A stretch of 31,854 nucleotides of DNA from Oxalobacteraceae bacterium (GCA_003537575.1 DPRS01000011.1:1-31854), one strand, 5' to 3'. Counted from the first letter of the stretch, positions 15,411-24,257 are shown. A program made the numbers and translations. The notes: generated by a model not told the origin, from the sequence alone.

Positions 15411-17801
15411 ATGAAATTACATCCTGCGCGTATTGCCCTGCCGTTTTTCCCCCGCCGTCTGATCGCTGTCGCCGCCTTCGCCCTGTGTTCCGGACAGGCG
15501 CTCGCTGCCGATCCGTTTGTCGTCAAGGATATCCGTGTCGAAGGCATCCAGCGTACCGAAGCTGGCACCGTATTCAGCTATCTCCCGGTCCGGGTCGGTG
15601 AGACCTTTACCGATGAAAAGGGCGCCGCCGCCATCAAGGCGCTGTATGCGACCGGATTCTTCAAGGATGTCCGCATCGAAGCCGAGGGCAACGTGCTGGT
15701 GGTGATGGTGGAGGAGCGCCCGGCCATCGCCGGCGTTGATTTTTCCGGCATCAAGGAATTCGACAAGGACCAGCTCACCAAGGCCCTGAAGGAAATCGGC
15801 CTGGCCGAATCGCGCATCTTCGACCGTGCGCTGGTCGACCGTGCCGAGCAGGAGTTGAAGCGGCAGTATCTGTCGCGCGGCCTGTATGGCGCCAAGATCA
15901 CCACCACCGTCACGCCGATCGAGCGCAACCGCGTCAACATCTCCTTTGCGGTGGACGAGGGCGATACAGCGCGCATCAAGCAGATCGCTTTCGTCGGCAA
16001 CAAGGTTTACAGCGACAAGGAATTGCGCGCCCTGATCAATCTTTCCACGCCCGGATGGTTTACCTGGTACAGCAAGGCCGATCAGTACACCAAGCAAAAG
16101 CTGACCGGCGATATCGAGAGCATCAAGTCGCATTACCTGAACAGCGGCTATCTCGAAATGCAGGTCGAATCGACCCAGGTGTCGATCACGCCGGACAAGA
16201 AGAATATCTACATCACCATCAACATCAACGAAGGCGAGAAGTTCAAGGTCGCCGACGTCAAGCTTGAAGGCGAATTGCTGGGGCGCGAGCAGGAGCTGAA
16301 GTCGTTGGTGCAGCTGAAAAAGGGCGACGTCTATTCGGGCGAAAAACTGGCTGAGAGCGTCAAGAAGATTTCCGAACGCATGGGCACCTTCGGCTATGCC
16401 TTTGCCAACGTCAACGCCAACCCTGAAATCGACCGTGAAAAGCGCGAAGTGGCTTTCACCGTGTTCATCGATCCGGGCAAGCGCGTGTATGTCCGCCGTG
16501 TCAACGTGGCCGGCAATACCATTACCCGCGACGAAGTGGTGCGGCGCGAATTCCGCCAGATCGAAAGTTCCTGGTACGATGGCGACAAGATCAAGAACTC
16601 GCGTAACCGCGTCGATCGCCTGGGCTATTTCAGCCAAGTGAATATCGACACGCCGGAAGTGCCGGGCACGGCCGACCAGGTGGACGTGAATCTCTCGGTG
16701 GAAGAAAAACCGACTGGAACGCTATCGGTGGGCGCCGGCTTCTCCAGCAGTGAAAAGGTGACGCTGTCGGCCTCGATTCATCAGGCCAATGCCTTCGGCA
16801 GCGGCAAGAATATCGGCCTCGACATCAATACCAGCAAGTATAACCGTACCATCGCCGTGTCGCACGTCGATCCTTACGTGACTGTCGATGGCATCAGCCG
16901 CAGCGTCGATGTGTTTTACCGCACCTCGCGTCCGCCGCTGGTCAATACCGGCGAATACAAGATCGTCACCACGGGCGGCAGTCTCAATTATGGCGTACCG
17001 TTTACCGAAGTGGATACGGTGTTCTTCGGAATTGGCCTCGAGCGCACCACGGTCGACACTTTTTTTGAAGTTCCCGGCATTAACAACAGTCCGAAAATCT
17101 ACCGCGATTATGTGGCCGCCTTCGGCAACAATAGCCCTTGCCCTGCATCTACCTCTGTCACGGGCGTGCTGGCAAACTGCGAACGCAGCGCCACTACCAC
17201 CAGTTTCCCGCTGACTGTTGCCTGGCAAAGGGATAGCCGCGATAGCGCGTTGACCCCGACTGCTGGCCAGTATCAGCGCGCCAACCTGGAAATGGCTGCT
17301 TTCGGCGATCAGCGCTATTACCGCGGGATCTATCAGTACCAGCATTTCCGGTCGCTTTTCAAGACCATGACCCTGGCTTTTAACGGCGAGCTTGATTATG
17401 GCGCGGGTTTGGGCTCGAAGCCTTATCCTATTTTTAAACACTTCTATGCCGGCGGTATCGGTTCGGTGCGCGGTTTTGAGGGATCTTCGCTAGGACCGAT
17501 GTCCGCCGAGGGCGACTACCTTGGCGGCTCCAAGCGCATCATCGGCAATGTCGAATTGCAATTCCCATTCCCGGGCTCCGGCAAGGACCGCAGCTTGCGC
17601 TGGTTCACTTTCGCTGACGTTGGTAATGTTTTTGGCGAAAATGACAAAATCAAGTTGGGCGAACTGCGTTATTCCGCCGGTGTCGGCATCAGCTGGCTTT
17701 CGCCGGTCGGCCCCCTGAAAATCAGTTACGGCAAACCCCTGAACGCCAAGTCCACCGATCGCAAGCAGCAATTCCAGTTCCAGCTGGGTACCGGTTTCTA
17801 A
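15411..17801 (+). CDS. bamA: Outer membrane protein assembly factor BamA
   Basis: BamA is the central Omp85 protein that inserts beta-barrel proteins into the outer membrane. I chose the ATG at 15411 over a TTG two codons upstream. The 796-residue precursor has a signal peptide ending near residue 32 (SGQALA), then five POTRA domains (about 35-435). A 16-strand barrel ends in phenylalanine (QLGTGF), the usual outer-membrane signal. The conserved loop-6 motif VRGF has Arg687. One extracellular loop before it carries two cysteines, Cys577 and Cys590, and there are none in loop 6 where E. coli BamA has its pair. A 69-base gap after rseP holds no clear promoter. Confidence 0.97.
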   Translation: MKLHPARIALPFFPRRLIAVAAFALCSGQALAADPFVVKDIRVEGIQRTEAGTVFSYLPVRVGETFTDEKGAAAIKALYATGFFKDVRIEAEGNVLVVMVEERPAIAGVDFSGIKEFDKDQLTKALKEIGLAESRIFDRALVDRAEQELKRQYLSRGLYGAKITTTVTPIERNRVNISFAVDEGDTARIKQIAFVGNKVYSDKELRALINLSTPGWFTWYSKADQYTKQKLTGDIESIKSHYLNSGYLEMQVESTQVSITPDKKNIYITININEGEKFKVADVKLEGELLGREQELKSLVQLKKGDVYSGEKLAESVKKISERMGTFGYAFANVNANPEIDREKREVAFTVFIDPGKRVYVRRVNVAGNTITRDEVVRREFRQIESSWYDGDKIKNSRNRVDRLGYFSQVNIDTPEVPGTADQVDVNLSVEEKPTGTLSVGAGFSSSEKVTLSASIHQANAFGSGKNIGLDINTSKYNRTIAVSHVDPYVTVDGISRSVDVFYRTSRPPLVNTGEYKIVTTGGSLNYGVPFTEVDTVFFGIGLERTTVDTFFEVPGINNSPKIYRDYVAAFGNNSPCPASTSVTGVLANCERSATTTSFPLTVAWQRDSRDSALTPTAGQYQRANLEMAAFGDQRYYRGIYQYQHFRSLFKTMTLAFNGELDYGAGLGSKPYPIFKHFYAGGIGSVRGFEGSSLGPMSAEGDYLGGSKRIIGNVELQFPFPGSGKDRSLRWFTFADVGNVFGENDKIKLGELRYSAGVGISWLSPVGPLKISYGKPLNAKSTDRKQQFQFQLGTGF

Positions 17802-17859
17802 GCACGTGGTGGCATAATAAGTGTTTTAGTTGTATTACGTATTGCGGAGAAGCACCTTG

Positions 17860-18375
17860 ATGTCGATAGCCAAATCAACCAACTGGATCAAATGCGCAGC
17901 CTTGATGGCGGCTTGCCTGTTGCCCCTGTCAAGTGCGCAGGCGCAGGATTCGAAAATCGGGTTTGTCAGCACCGAACGCATTTTCCGCGAAGCGGTGCCA
18001 GCCAAGGCAGCACAGGCCAAGATCGAGCAGGAATTTTCCAAGCGTGACCGCGAGTTGCAGGATATGGCGGCACGCCTGAAAACGATGTCCGAGCGCCTCG
18101 ACAAGGACGCCAGCGTGCTGTCCGATTCCGATCGCATGCGCCGCCAGCGCGAACTGACCGACCTGGACAAGGATTTTCAGCGCAAGCAGCGCGAATTCCG
18201 CGAAGACCTGAACCAGCGCCGCAACGAAGAACTGGCGGTGGTGCTGGAGCGTACCAACAAGGTGATCAAGCAAATCGCCGATGCCGAACGCTACGATATC
18301 GTGTTCCAGGAAGCGGTGTATGCTAGTCCGCGCATCGATATCACCGACAAGGTATTGAAGGCACTGAACAAGTAA
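17860..18375 (+). CDS. skp: Periplasmic chaperone Skp/OmpH
   Basis: Skp is a trimeric periplasmic chaperone that holds unfolded outer-membrane proteins for BamA. The start is the ATG at 17860 with GGAG about ten bases upstream; an upstream TTG at 17830 is less likely. The 171-residue precursor has a signal peptide ending near AQA (residue 28). The mature start is QDSKIGFVSTERIF. Long charged helices around 45-140 (for example QRKQREFREDLNQRRNEELA) form the coiled-coil tentacles. Its place between bamA and lpxD is conserved across proteobacteria. Confidence 0.93.
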   Translation: MSIAKSTNWIKCAALMAACLLPLSSAQAQDSKIGFVSTERIFREAVPAKAAQAKIEQEFSKRDRELQDMAARLKTMSERLDKDASVLSDSDRMRRQRELTDLDKDFQRKQREFREDLNQRRNEELAVVLERTNKVIKQIADAERYDIVFQEAVYASPRIDITDKVLKALNK

Positions 18376-18392
18376 GCAAATATTTCCGAATC

Positions 18393-18434
18393 GGGAAAGA
18401 CCGGCCCTGGGCCGTTCTTTCCCATCATTTTTTT
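18393..18434 (+). terminator. Hairpin with T-run between skp and lpxD
   Basis: GGGAAAGA (18393-18400) pairs with TCTTTCCC (18416-18423), and CGGCC pairs with GGCCG inside after one mismatch. ATCA and seven T follow (18428-18434). This has the shape of an intrinsic terminator inside the operon, 12 bases before the lpxD start. Confidence 0.7.
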
Positions 18435-18445
18435 GAGGGCCTGCG

Positions 18446-19498
18446 ATGAGCACCCAGATAAAAGATCTGGTCGAACGCCTTGGTGGCCAGCTGATCGGCG
18501 ACGATACCGTCGAAGTCATCGGCATTGCACCACTGGATGAAGCGAGCGGATCGCACATTACCTTCCTTTCCAATCCCAAGCTGCGCAAGCAGGCTGCGCA
18601 AACCCGGGCGGCGGCGCTGATCCTGTCGCCGGCGGACCATGAAGCAATGGGCGCGGATTATCAGGGTGCGCGTGTCGTCACCGACAACCCGTATGCCTAC
18701 TTCGCCCGGACGGCACAATATTTCGCCAGCCTGCAGGCGATTCCAGCGCCTCCGGGCATCCACCCCAGCGCGGTGGTGGATCCGTCCGCCAAGGTGGCGC
18801 CCGATGCCAGCATCGGCCCGCTGGCGGTGATCGAAGCCGATGCGGAAATCGGCGCCGGCGCGGTGATCGGCGCGCACAGTTTCATCGGCCGCGGCGCCAA
18901 AGTCGGGGCAGGCACGCTGTTCCATGCCCGCGTGACTTTTCATGCCGGCTGCATCATCGGCGCGCGCGGCATCCTGCATTCCGGCGCGGTAATCGGCGCC
19001 GACGGCTTCGGTTTCGCCAATGAGCGCGGTGCCTGGATCAAAATTCCGCAAACCGGCCGGGTGGTGATCGGCGACGATGTTGAAATCGGCGCCAACACCA
19101 CGGTCGACCGCGGCGCCCTGGCAGATACCGTGATCGGCAACGGCGTCAAGCTGGACAACCTGATCATGATCGCCCACAACTGCGAAATCGGCGATCATAC
19201 CGCCATGGCTGGTTGCGCCGGCGTCGCCGGCAGCGCGAAGATCGGCAAGTATTGCACCGTCGGCGGCGCCGCCATGATCATCGGCCACAGCACCATCGCC
19301 GACCGCGTGCATGTCTCCGGCGGCACCTTCGTTTCCCGCTCGATCAGCGAACCGGGCAATTACACCGCTATTTTTCCGATGGCCAAGAACGCGGACTGGG
19401 AGAAAACCGCTGTTATCGTGCGCAATTTGCCTGCAATGCGTGAGAAAATCCGAGAACTTGAAAAAACCATTAAATCCTTATCAGAAAAATCAGAATGA
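18446..19498 (+). CDS. lpxD: UDP-3-O-(3-hydroxyacyl)glucosamine N-acyltransferase
   Basis: LpxD adds the second hydroxyacyl chain to the lipid A precursor, using acyl-ACP, at the third step of the pathway. The 350-residue protein has an N-terminal uridine-binding domain (FLSNPKLRKQA near 36-46). A long left-handed beta helix of hexapeptide repeats follows (about 105-310, many I-G-x-x-x-x units). The catalytic histidine is His244 in IMIAHNCEIGDH. A C-terminal helix is rich in Lys/Glu. The ATG is preceded by GAGGG. Its stop overlaps the fabZ start. Confidence 0.96.
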   Translation: MSTQIKDLVERLGGQLIGDDTVEVIGIAPLDEASGSHITFLSNPKLRKQAAQTRAAALILSPADHEAMGADYQGARVVTDNPYAYFARTAQYFASLQAIPAPPGIHPSAVVDPSAKVAPDASIGPLAVIEADAEIGAGAVIGAHSFIGRGAKVGAGTLFHARVTFHAGCIIGARGILHSGAVIGADGFGFANERGAWIKIPQTGRVVIGDDVEIGANTTVDRGALADTVIGNGVKLDNLIMIAHNCEIGDHTAMAGCAGVAGSAKIGKYCTVGGAAMIIGHSTIADRVHVSGGTFVSRSISEPGNYTAIFPMAKNADWEKTAVIVRNLPAMREKIRELEKTIKSLSEKSE

Positions 19499-19977
19499 AC
19501 GCCTCTGCACCGAAAAGCCTCGACATCACCGAGATCAAGCAATATCTGCCGCACCGTTATCCCTTGCTGCTGGTGGACCGCGTGCTCGACTGGGAAGAGG
19601 GCAAGAAGATCACGGCCATCAAGAACGTGACGATCAATGAAGAGTTTTTCAATGGCCATTTCCCGCACAAGCCGGTCATGCCGGGCGTGCTGATGATCGA
19701 GGCGCTGGCGCAGACCGCCGCGCTGCTGTCCTTCCTCTCCGCTGGCATCAAGCCGGACGACAGCACCGTGGTGTATTTTCTCGGCATCGACGGCGCGCGC
19801 TTCAAGCGGCCAGTGGTCCCCGGCGACCAGTTGAAGATGGAAGCCGAGGTGGTGCGTCATGCGCGCGGCATCTGGAAATATAAAGTGGTCGCCTCGGTCG
19901 ATGGCCAGGTTGCCGTCGAGGCGGAACTGATGTGCACCATGCGCAGCGTCGCCGATGCGAGCCAATCCGTAGGTTAA
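19495..19977 (+). CDS. fabZ: 3-hydroxyacyl-[acyl-carrier-protein] dehydratase FabZ
   Basis: FabZ dehydrates 3-hydroxyacyl-ACP in fatty acid elongation. It competes with LpxA and LpxD for the same hydroxyacyl-ACP pool, which probably explains its place among them. The 160-residue hot-dog-fold protein has the active site GHFPHKPVMPGVLMIEALAQ (54-73), with His55 and Glu69 as catalytic pair. Length is normal for the family. The ATG overlaps the lpxD stop (ATGA), so translation is coupled. Confidence 0.97.
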   Translation: MNASAPKSLDITEIKQYLPHRYPLLLVDRVLDWEEGKKITAIKNVTINEEFFNGHFPHKPVMPGVLMIEALAQTAALLSFLSAGIKPDDSTVVYFLGIDGARFKRPVVPGDQLKMEAEVVRHARGIWKYKVVASVDGQVAVEAELMCTMRSVADASQSVG

Positions 19978-19982
19978 TTGTC

Positions 19983-20771
19983 ATGAGCAAAATCCATTCG
20001 ACCGCGATTATCGATCCGAAGGCGCAACTGGAGGAGTCGGTCGAGGTAGGCGCGTATGCGGTGATCGGCCCGGATGTGAAGATCGGCGCGCGCACGAAAG
20101 TCGGTCCGCACGTGGTGATCGAAGGCCATACTACGATCGGCTGCGACAATCAGATATTTCAATTCGCCTCGCTCGGCGCAGCGCCGCAGGACAAGAAATA
20201 CGCCGGTGAACCGACCCTGCTGGAAATCGGCGATCGCAACACCATCCGCGAATTCTGCACCTTCAACCTCGGCACCGTGCAGGATGCCGGCGCCACCCGC
20301 ATCGGCAACGACAACTGGATCATGGCCTACGTGCATCTGGCGCATGACTGCCAGCTGGCCAACAACATTATTCTTGCCAACAATGTCACGCTGGCAGGCC
20401 ACGTGCACCTGGGCGACTGGGTGTTCCTGGGCGGCTTCACCACCGTGCACCAGTTCTGCCATATCGGCGCGCATGCCATGACGGCATTCACCGCCGCAGT
20501 CAGCCAGGATGTGCCGCCGTTCGTCACCGCCGCCGGCAACCGCGCGGCGCCGGCCGGCATCAATTCGGAGGGCTTGAAGCGGCGCGGCTTCACGCCAGAG
20601 CAGATCGCCGCCATCAAGCGCGGTTACAAGATGATTTACCGCGCCGGCCTGTCGCTGGACGAGGCCAAGGCCGCGTTGGCGCAGGAAGAGGGCAAATCGT
20701 CCGACGCCGCCCCGCACCTGCGTCTGTTGCGCGAATTCCTGGAATCGAATACCCGTGGCATCATCCGCTAG
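19983..20771 (+). CDS. lpxA: UDP-N-acetylglucosamine O-acyltransferase LpxA
   Basis: LpxA moves a 3-hydroxyacyl chain from ACP to the 3-OH of UDP-GlcNAc, the first step of lipid A synthesis. I chose the ATG at 19983, five bases after the fabZ stop. The 262-residue protein has a hexapeptide-repeat beta helix (about 1-185) and a helical C-terminus. Counting without gaps from E. coli LpxA (offset 4), His118, catalytic His121, His140 and His156 match H122, H125, H144 and H160. The acyl-chain ruler residue Gly173 of E. coli becomes Phe169 here, which suggests a shorter chain than C14. The end overlaps the lpxB start by 17 bases. Confidence 0.96.
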   Translation: MSKIHSTAIIDPKAQLEESVEVGAYAVIGPDVKIGARTKVGPHVVIEGHTTIGCDNQIFQFASLGAAPQDKKYAGEPTLLEIGDRNTIREFCTFNLGTVQDAGATRIGNDNWIMAYVHLAHDCQLANNIILANNVTLAGHVHLGDWVFLGGFTTVHQFCHIGAHAMTAFTAAVSQDVPPFVTAAGNRAAPAGINSEGLKRRGFTPEQIAAIKRGYKMIYRAGLSLDEAKAALAQEEGKSSDAAPHLRLLREFLESNTRGIIR

Positions 20772-21945
20772 GCTGTCGCTGGCCATGGTGGCCGGCGAGG
20801 CGTCCGGCGACCTGCTGGCAGACCGGCTGCTGTCGGGCCTGCGGCCGGCGCTGCCGGAAGCCTACATCCACGGCATCGGCGGCAAGCGCATGGCGCAGCA
20901 CGGCTTCGTATCCGACTGGCCGATGGAAAAGCTAGCGGTGCGCGGTCTGTTCGAAGTGCTGGCGCATTACCGCGAGATCAAGGGCATCCAGAATGCCCTG
21001 CGCGACCGCCTGCTGGCCGAGCGCCCGGCGGTGTTCATCGGCGTCGATGCGCCGGACTTCAACCTCGGCCTTGAAGCGCAACTGAAGGCGGCGGGTATTC
21101 CGACCATGCATTTCATCGGCCCGTCGATCTGGGCCTGGCGCGGCGGGCGCATCAAGAAAATCGCCAATTCGGTGTCGCACATGCTGGTAGTGTTTCCTTT
21201 TGAAGAGGAAATTTATCGCAAGGCCGGCATTCCCGCGACCTATGTCGGCCATCCTATGGCCGAAGTGATCCCGCTGGTGCCGGATGTGGCGGCGGCGCGT
21301 GCCACGCTAGGCCTGGCGGGCGATGCGCCGGTGCTGGCGATCCTGCCGGGCAGTCGCATGTCGGAACTCAAATACAATACCGTCGCCTTCATCGGCGCGG
21401 CGAAATTGCTGCTGCAGCGCGAACCGGGCTTGCGCATCGTGGTGCCGATGGCGGGCGAGCGGCAGCGTCAGTATTTCGAGCAATTGCTGCGCGAGTCCGG
21501 CTTGCAGGACGTGCCGCTCATTATCACTGAAGGGCAGTCGCATGTCGCGCTGGCCACCGCCGACGCGGTGCTGGTCGCCTCCGGCACCGCCACGCTGGAA
21601 GTGGCGCTGTTCAAGAAGCCGATGGTGATTGGCTACAAGATGATGCGCGCCTCCTGGCACATCCTGCGCCACATGGCTTATCAACCCTGGATCGGCTTGC
21701 CCAACATTCTGGCGCGGGAATTCCTGGTGCCGGAACTGGTGCAGGATGCGGCGACGCCGCAGGCCTTGGCCGAGGCCTTGTGGACGCAGCTGAATGACAC
21801 CGGCCATCGCGCCGTGCTGCGGCAGCGTTTCACCGACATGCATCACAGCCTGCTGCGCAATACCGCGAAGGAAAGCGCGCAAGCCGTGCTGGACCTGATT
21901 GCTCATTCGGCGGTGGGGACGGCTGGCACAAGGGCACCGGCATGA
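20755..21945 (+). CDS. lpxB: Lipid-A-disaccharide synthase
   Basis: LpxB joins UDP-diacylglucosamine to lipid X to form the beta-1,6 disaccharide backbone of lipid A at the inner membrane. The 396-residue protein has MVAGEASGD at 11-19, IGVDAPDFNLGLE, FIGPSIWAWR, YVGHPMAE and ILPGSRMSE, all typical of this GT-B glycosyltransferase. The start codon is GTG at 20755, inside the end of lpxA. An ATG at 20785 would leave the protein short of its first beta strand. The stop overlaps the rnhB start. Confidence 0.95.
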   Translation: MASSARLSLAMVAGEASGDLLADRLLSGLRPALPEAYIHGIGGKRMAQHGFVSDWPMEKLAVRGLFEVLAHYREIKGIQNALRDRLLAERPAVFIGVDAPDFNLGLEAQLKAAGIPTMHFIGPSIWAWRGGRIKKIANSVSHMLVVFPFEEEIYRKAGIPATYVGHPMAEVIPLVPDVAAARATLGLAGDAPVLAILPGSRMSELKYNTVAFIGAAKLLLQREPGLRIVVPMAGERQRQYFEQLLRESGLQDVPLIITEGQSHVALATADAVLVASGTATLEVALFKKPMVIGYKMMRASWHILRHMAYQPWIGLPNILAREFLVPELVQDAATPQALAEALWTQLNDTGHRAVLRQRFTDMHHSLLRNTAKESAQAVLDLIAHSAVGTAGTRAPA

Positions 21946-22589
21946 GCGCCAGGAACAGCGGCAAGAACAGGCGCAGCGATGAAAGCGGCAGCCTGTTCCT
22001 GTTCGATCACGCCGATGAACTGGTGTGCGGCGTCGACGAAGCAGGCCGCGGGCCGCTGGCCGGGCCTGTGTTCGCGGCGGCGGTGATTCTCGATCCCTTG
22101 CGGCCGATCGAAGGTTTGCGCGACTCCAAGAAACTGAGCGAAGCGAAGCGCGATGTCCTGGCTATTGAAATAAAGGCTTGCGCCCTGGCCTGGTCGATCG
22201 CGCAATGTTCGGAAGCCGAGATCGATGAATTGAATATTCTGCAGGCGACCATGCTGGCGATGCGCCGTGCGGTGGAGGGCTTGCAGCGACAGCCCACGCT
22301 GGCGCTGATCGACGGCAACCGTTGTCCGGTCATGCCGGTGCGTTCCGAAGCCATCGTCAAGGGCGATGACAAGGTGCCGGCGATTTCGGCCGCTTCGATC
22401 CTCGCCAAGACGGCGCGCGATGCCGTGCTGGCCGACTTGCACCTGCTATATCCGCAGTACGCCTTCGACCAGCACAAGGGTTATCCGACCGCGCTGCACC
22501 TGGAGCGGCTACGCCTGCATGGGGTCTCGCCGGTGCATCGCAAGTCTTATGGGCCGGTGCGGGTTCTGCTGGCGCAAGAGGCATCATGA
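21942..22589 (+). CDS. rnhB: Ribonuclease HII
   Basis: RNase HII removes single misincorporated ribonucleotides and RNA primers from DNA. The 215-residue protein has the catalytic pair Asp32-Glu33 in CGVDEAGRGPLAGPV, Asp124 in LIDGNRCP, and SILAKTARD further on. It has a short charged N-terminal extension of about 25 residues, SARNSGKNRRSDESG and neighbours. Its start overlaps the lpxB stop and its own stop overlaps the next start, both as ATGA. In E. coli dnaE follows rnhB; here a methyltransferase gene does. Confidence 0.95.
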   Translation: MSARNSGKNRRSDESGSLFLFDHADELVCGVDEAGRGPLAGPVFAAAVILDPLRPIEGLRDSKKLSEAKRDVLAIEIKACALAWSIAQCSEAEIDELNILQATMLAMRRAVEGLQRQPTLALIDGNRCPVMPVRSEAIVKGDDKVPAISAASILAKTARDAVLADLHLLYPQYAFDQHKGYPTALHLERLRLHGVSPVHRKSYGPVRVLLAQEAS

Positions 22590-23377
22590 AAGAAATCAGT
22601 TCGCGCGACAACCCGCTGTACAAGGAGCTGAAGCAGCTGGCCACCAGCTCGCAGGCGCGCCGCAAGACGCAGCGCAGCCTGCTCGATGGCGTGCATCTGT
22701 GCCAGACATGGCTGCAGCAGGCCGGTGATCCGCTCATGTGCGTGGCGAGTCAATCCGCGTGCAGCAACGCGGAGGCGGCCGCCATCATCGCCCAGTGCGA
22801 GACTCGCCGGATATCCTGCATCCTGCTGCCGGATGCGCTATACCACGCGCTGAGCCAGGTGGAGCAGGGCGTCGGCATCCTGTTCGTGATCGCCACGCCG
22901 CAGCCGGCGGCGCCGGCGAAGCTGTCGCAGTCGGCAGTCTTGCTGGACCGCTTGCAGGACCCGGGCAACTTCGGCTCGATTCTGCGCAGCGCGGCGGCGG
23001 CCGGCATCCGGCAAGTGTTTTGCAGCCCCGGCACCGTGTTTGCCTGGTCGCCCAAGGTCTTGCGGGCCGGTATGGGGGCGCATTTCCTGCTGGAGATTGT
23101 CGAAAACGCCGACCTTGCAGCGGTGTTGCGGGAAGCTGCTGTCCCAGTGCTGGCGACCAGTTCGCACGCGCGCCAAACCATCTATGACGTCGATCTGGCG
23201 CGGCCTGTGGCATGGCTGTTCGGCCATGAAGGGCAGGGCGTGGCGGAAGATTTGCTGGCGCACGCCACTCACCAGGTGGCGATCCCGCACCTGGGCGCGG
23301 TCGAATCACTGAACGTCGCGGCCAGCGCGGCCGTATGCTTCTTCGAACAGGTGCGCCAGACGCTGCGGAGCACCTGA
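22586..23377 (+). CDS. SpoU/TrmH-family RNA 2'-O-methyltransferase
   Basis: This is a SPOUT-class enzyme expected to methylate a ribose 2'-OH in rRNA or tRNA with S-adenosylmethionine. The 263-residue protein has a basic N-terminal substrate domain (KELKQLATSSQARRKTQR). The three knot motifs follow: DRLQDPGNFGSILRSAAAAG (motif 1, about 145-164), WLFGHEGQGV (motif 2, His replacing the more common Asn) and IPHLGAVESLNVAASAAV (motif 3). The target nucleotide cannot be told from sequence; RlmB-like 23S rRNA methylation is one possibility. It is coupled to rnhB by an ATGA overlap and is the last gene of the cluster. It converges on ppsR with 31 bases between and no obvious terminator. Confidence 0.9.
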   Translation: MKEISSRDNPLYKELKQLATSSQARRKTQRSLLDGVHLCQTWLQQAGDPLMCVASQSACSNAEAAAIIAQCETRRISCILLPDALYHALSQVEQGVGILFVIATPQPAAPAKLSQSAVLLDRLQDPGNFGSILRSAAAAGIRQVFCSPGTVFAWSPKVLRAGMGAHFLLEIVENADLAAVLREAAVPVLATSSHARQTIYDVDLARPVAWLFGHEGQGVAEDLLAHATHQVAIPHLGAVESLNVAASAAVCFFEQVRQTLRST

Positions 23378-23408
23378 AGAAATTTAACAGGTCGCTTAAT
23401 ACGTTTAC

Positions 23409-24257
23409 TTAATAGGTCTGTTTGTCCGGCCGGATTTCCTGCAGGATCATGGTGGCGATTTCCTCGATCGATTTGGCGGTCGAGGACATCCAGCGTATGC
23501 CTTCCTTTTGCATCATCTTTTCCGCCTCGTTGACTTCATAGCGGCAATTCTCCAGCGACGCATACTTGCTGCCCGGGCGGCGTTCATTGCGCACTTCCGA
23601 CAAGCGGTCGGGGGCGATCGACAGGCCGAAGGTTTTTGCCTTGTGCGGCAATAGTTCCGGCGGCAGCTTGCCGCGCTCGAAATCGTCCGGAATCAGCGGA
23701 TAGTTGGCTGCCTTGACGCCGTATTGCATCGCCAGGTAAAGGCTGGTCGGGGTCTTGCCGGAGCGCGACACGCCCACCAGAATGACGTCCGCCGCTTCCA
23801 GGTTCAGATTGGACTGGCCGTCGTCGTGCGCCAGCGAGAAATTGATGGCATCGATGCGACGGTTGTATTCAACCGAATCGGCAATGGTGTGGCTGCGGCC
23901 GATGGTATGGCTTGCCTTGACACCGAGTTCCTGTTCCAGCGGCGCGACGAAAGTCTGGATCAGGTCCATCTGCAAGCCTTGCGCCTGGCGCAGCACCGCA
24001 GCCAGTTCCGGCTTGACCATGGTGGAAAAGACGATGGGCCGTTTGCCATCGGTGGCATGGGCATGATTGATCTTTTGCACCACTTCATGCGCCTTTTCCA
24101 GCGTATCGACGAATGGCAGGCGGATTTGCCGGAAGCGCAGGTTGAACTGGGTCAGGACCGAATGGCCGAATGCTTCAGCCGTGATGCCGGTGCCGTCGGA
24201 AATGAAAAACGCCGTGCGGTCGGCATGCGTGACAGGGGTAATGGAAGAATCGGGCAT
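23409..24257 (-). CDS. ppsR: PEP synthase regulatory protein (bifunctional kinase/pyrophosphorylase)
   Basis: PpsR (DUF299 family) inactivates PEP synthase by ADP-dependent phosphorylation of a threonine and reactivates it by phosphate-dependent removal. The 282-residue protein has FFISDGTGITAEAFGHS (17-33) and the P-loop VGVSRSGKTPTSLYLA (161-176), both family hallmarks, at normal length. The ATG at 24257 has no visible Shine-Dalgarno, but the next in-frame region is already conserved sequence, so the start is probably right. Its target, ppsA, is divergent across 200 bases. Confidence 0.95.
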   Translation of the reverse strand: MPDSSITPVTHADRTAFFISDGTGITAEAFGHSVLTQFNLRFRQIRLPFVDTLEKAHEVVQKINHAHATDGKRPIVFSTMVKPELAAVLRQAQGLQMDLIQTFVAPLEQELGVKASHTIGRSHTIADSVEYNRRIDAINFSLAHDDGQSNLNLEAADVILVGVSRSGKTPTSLYLAMQYGVKAANYPLIPDDFERGKLPPELLPHKAKTFGLSIAPDRLSEVRNERRPGSKYASLENCRYEVNEAEKMMQKEGIRWMSSTAKSIEEIATMILQEIRPDKQTY

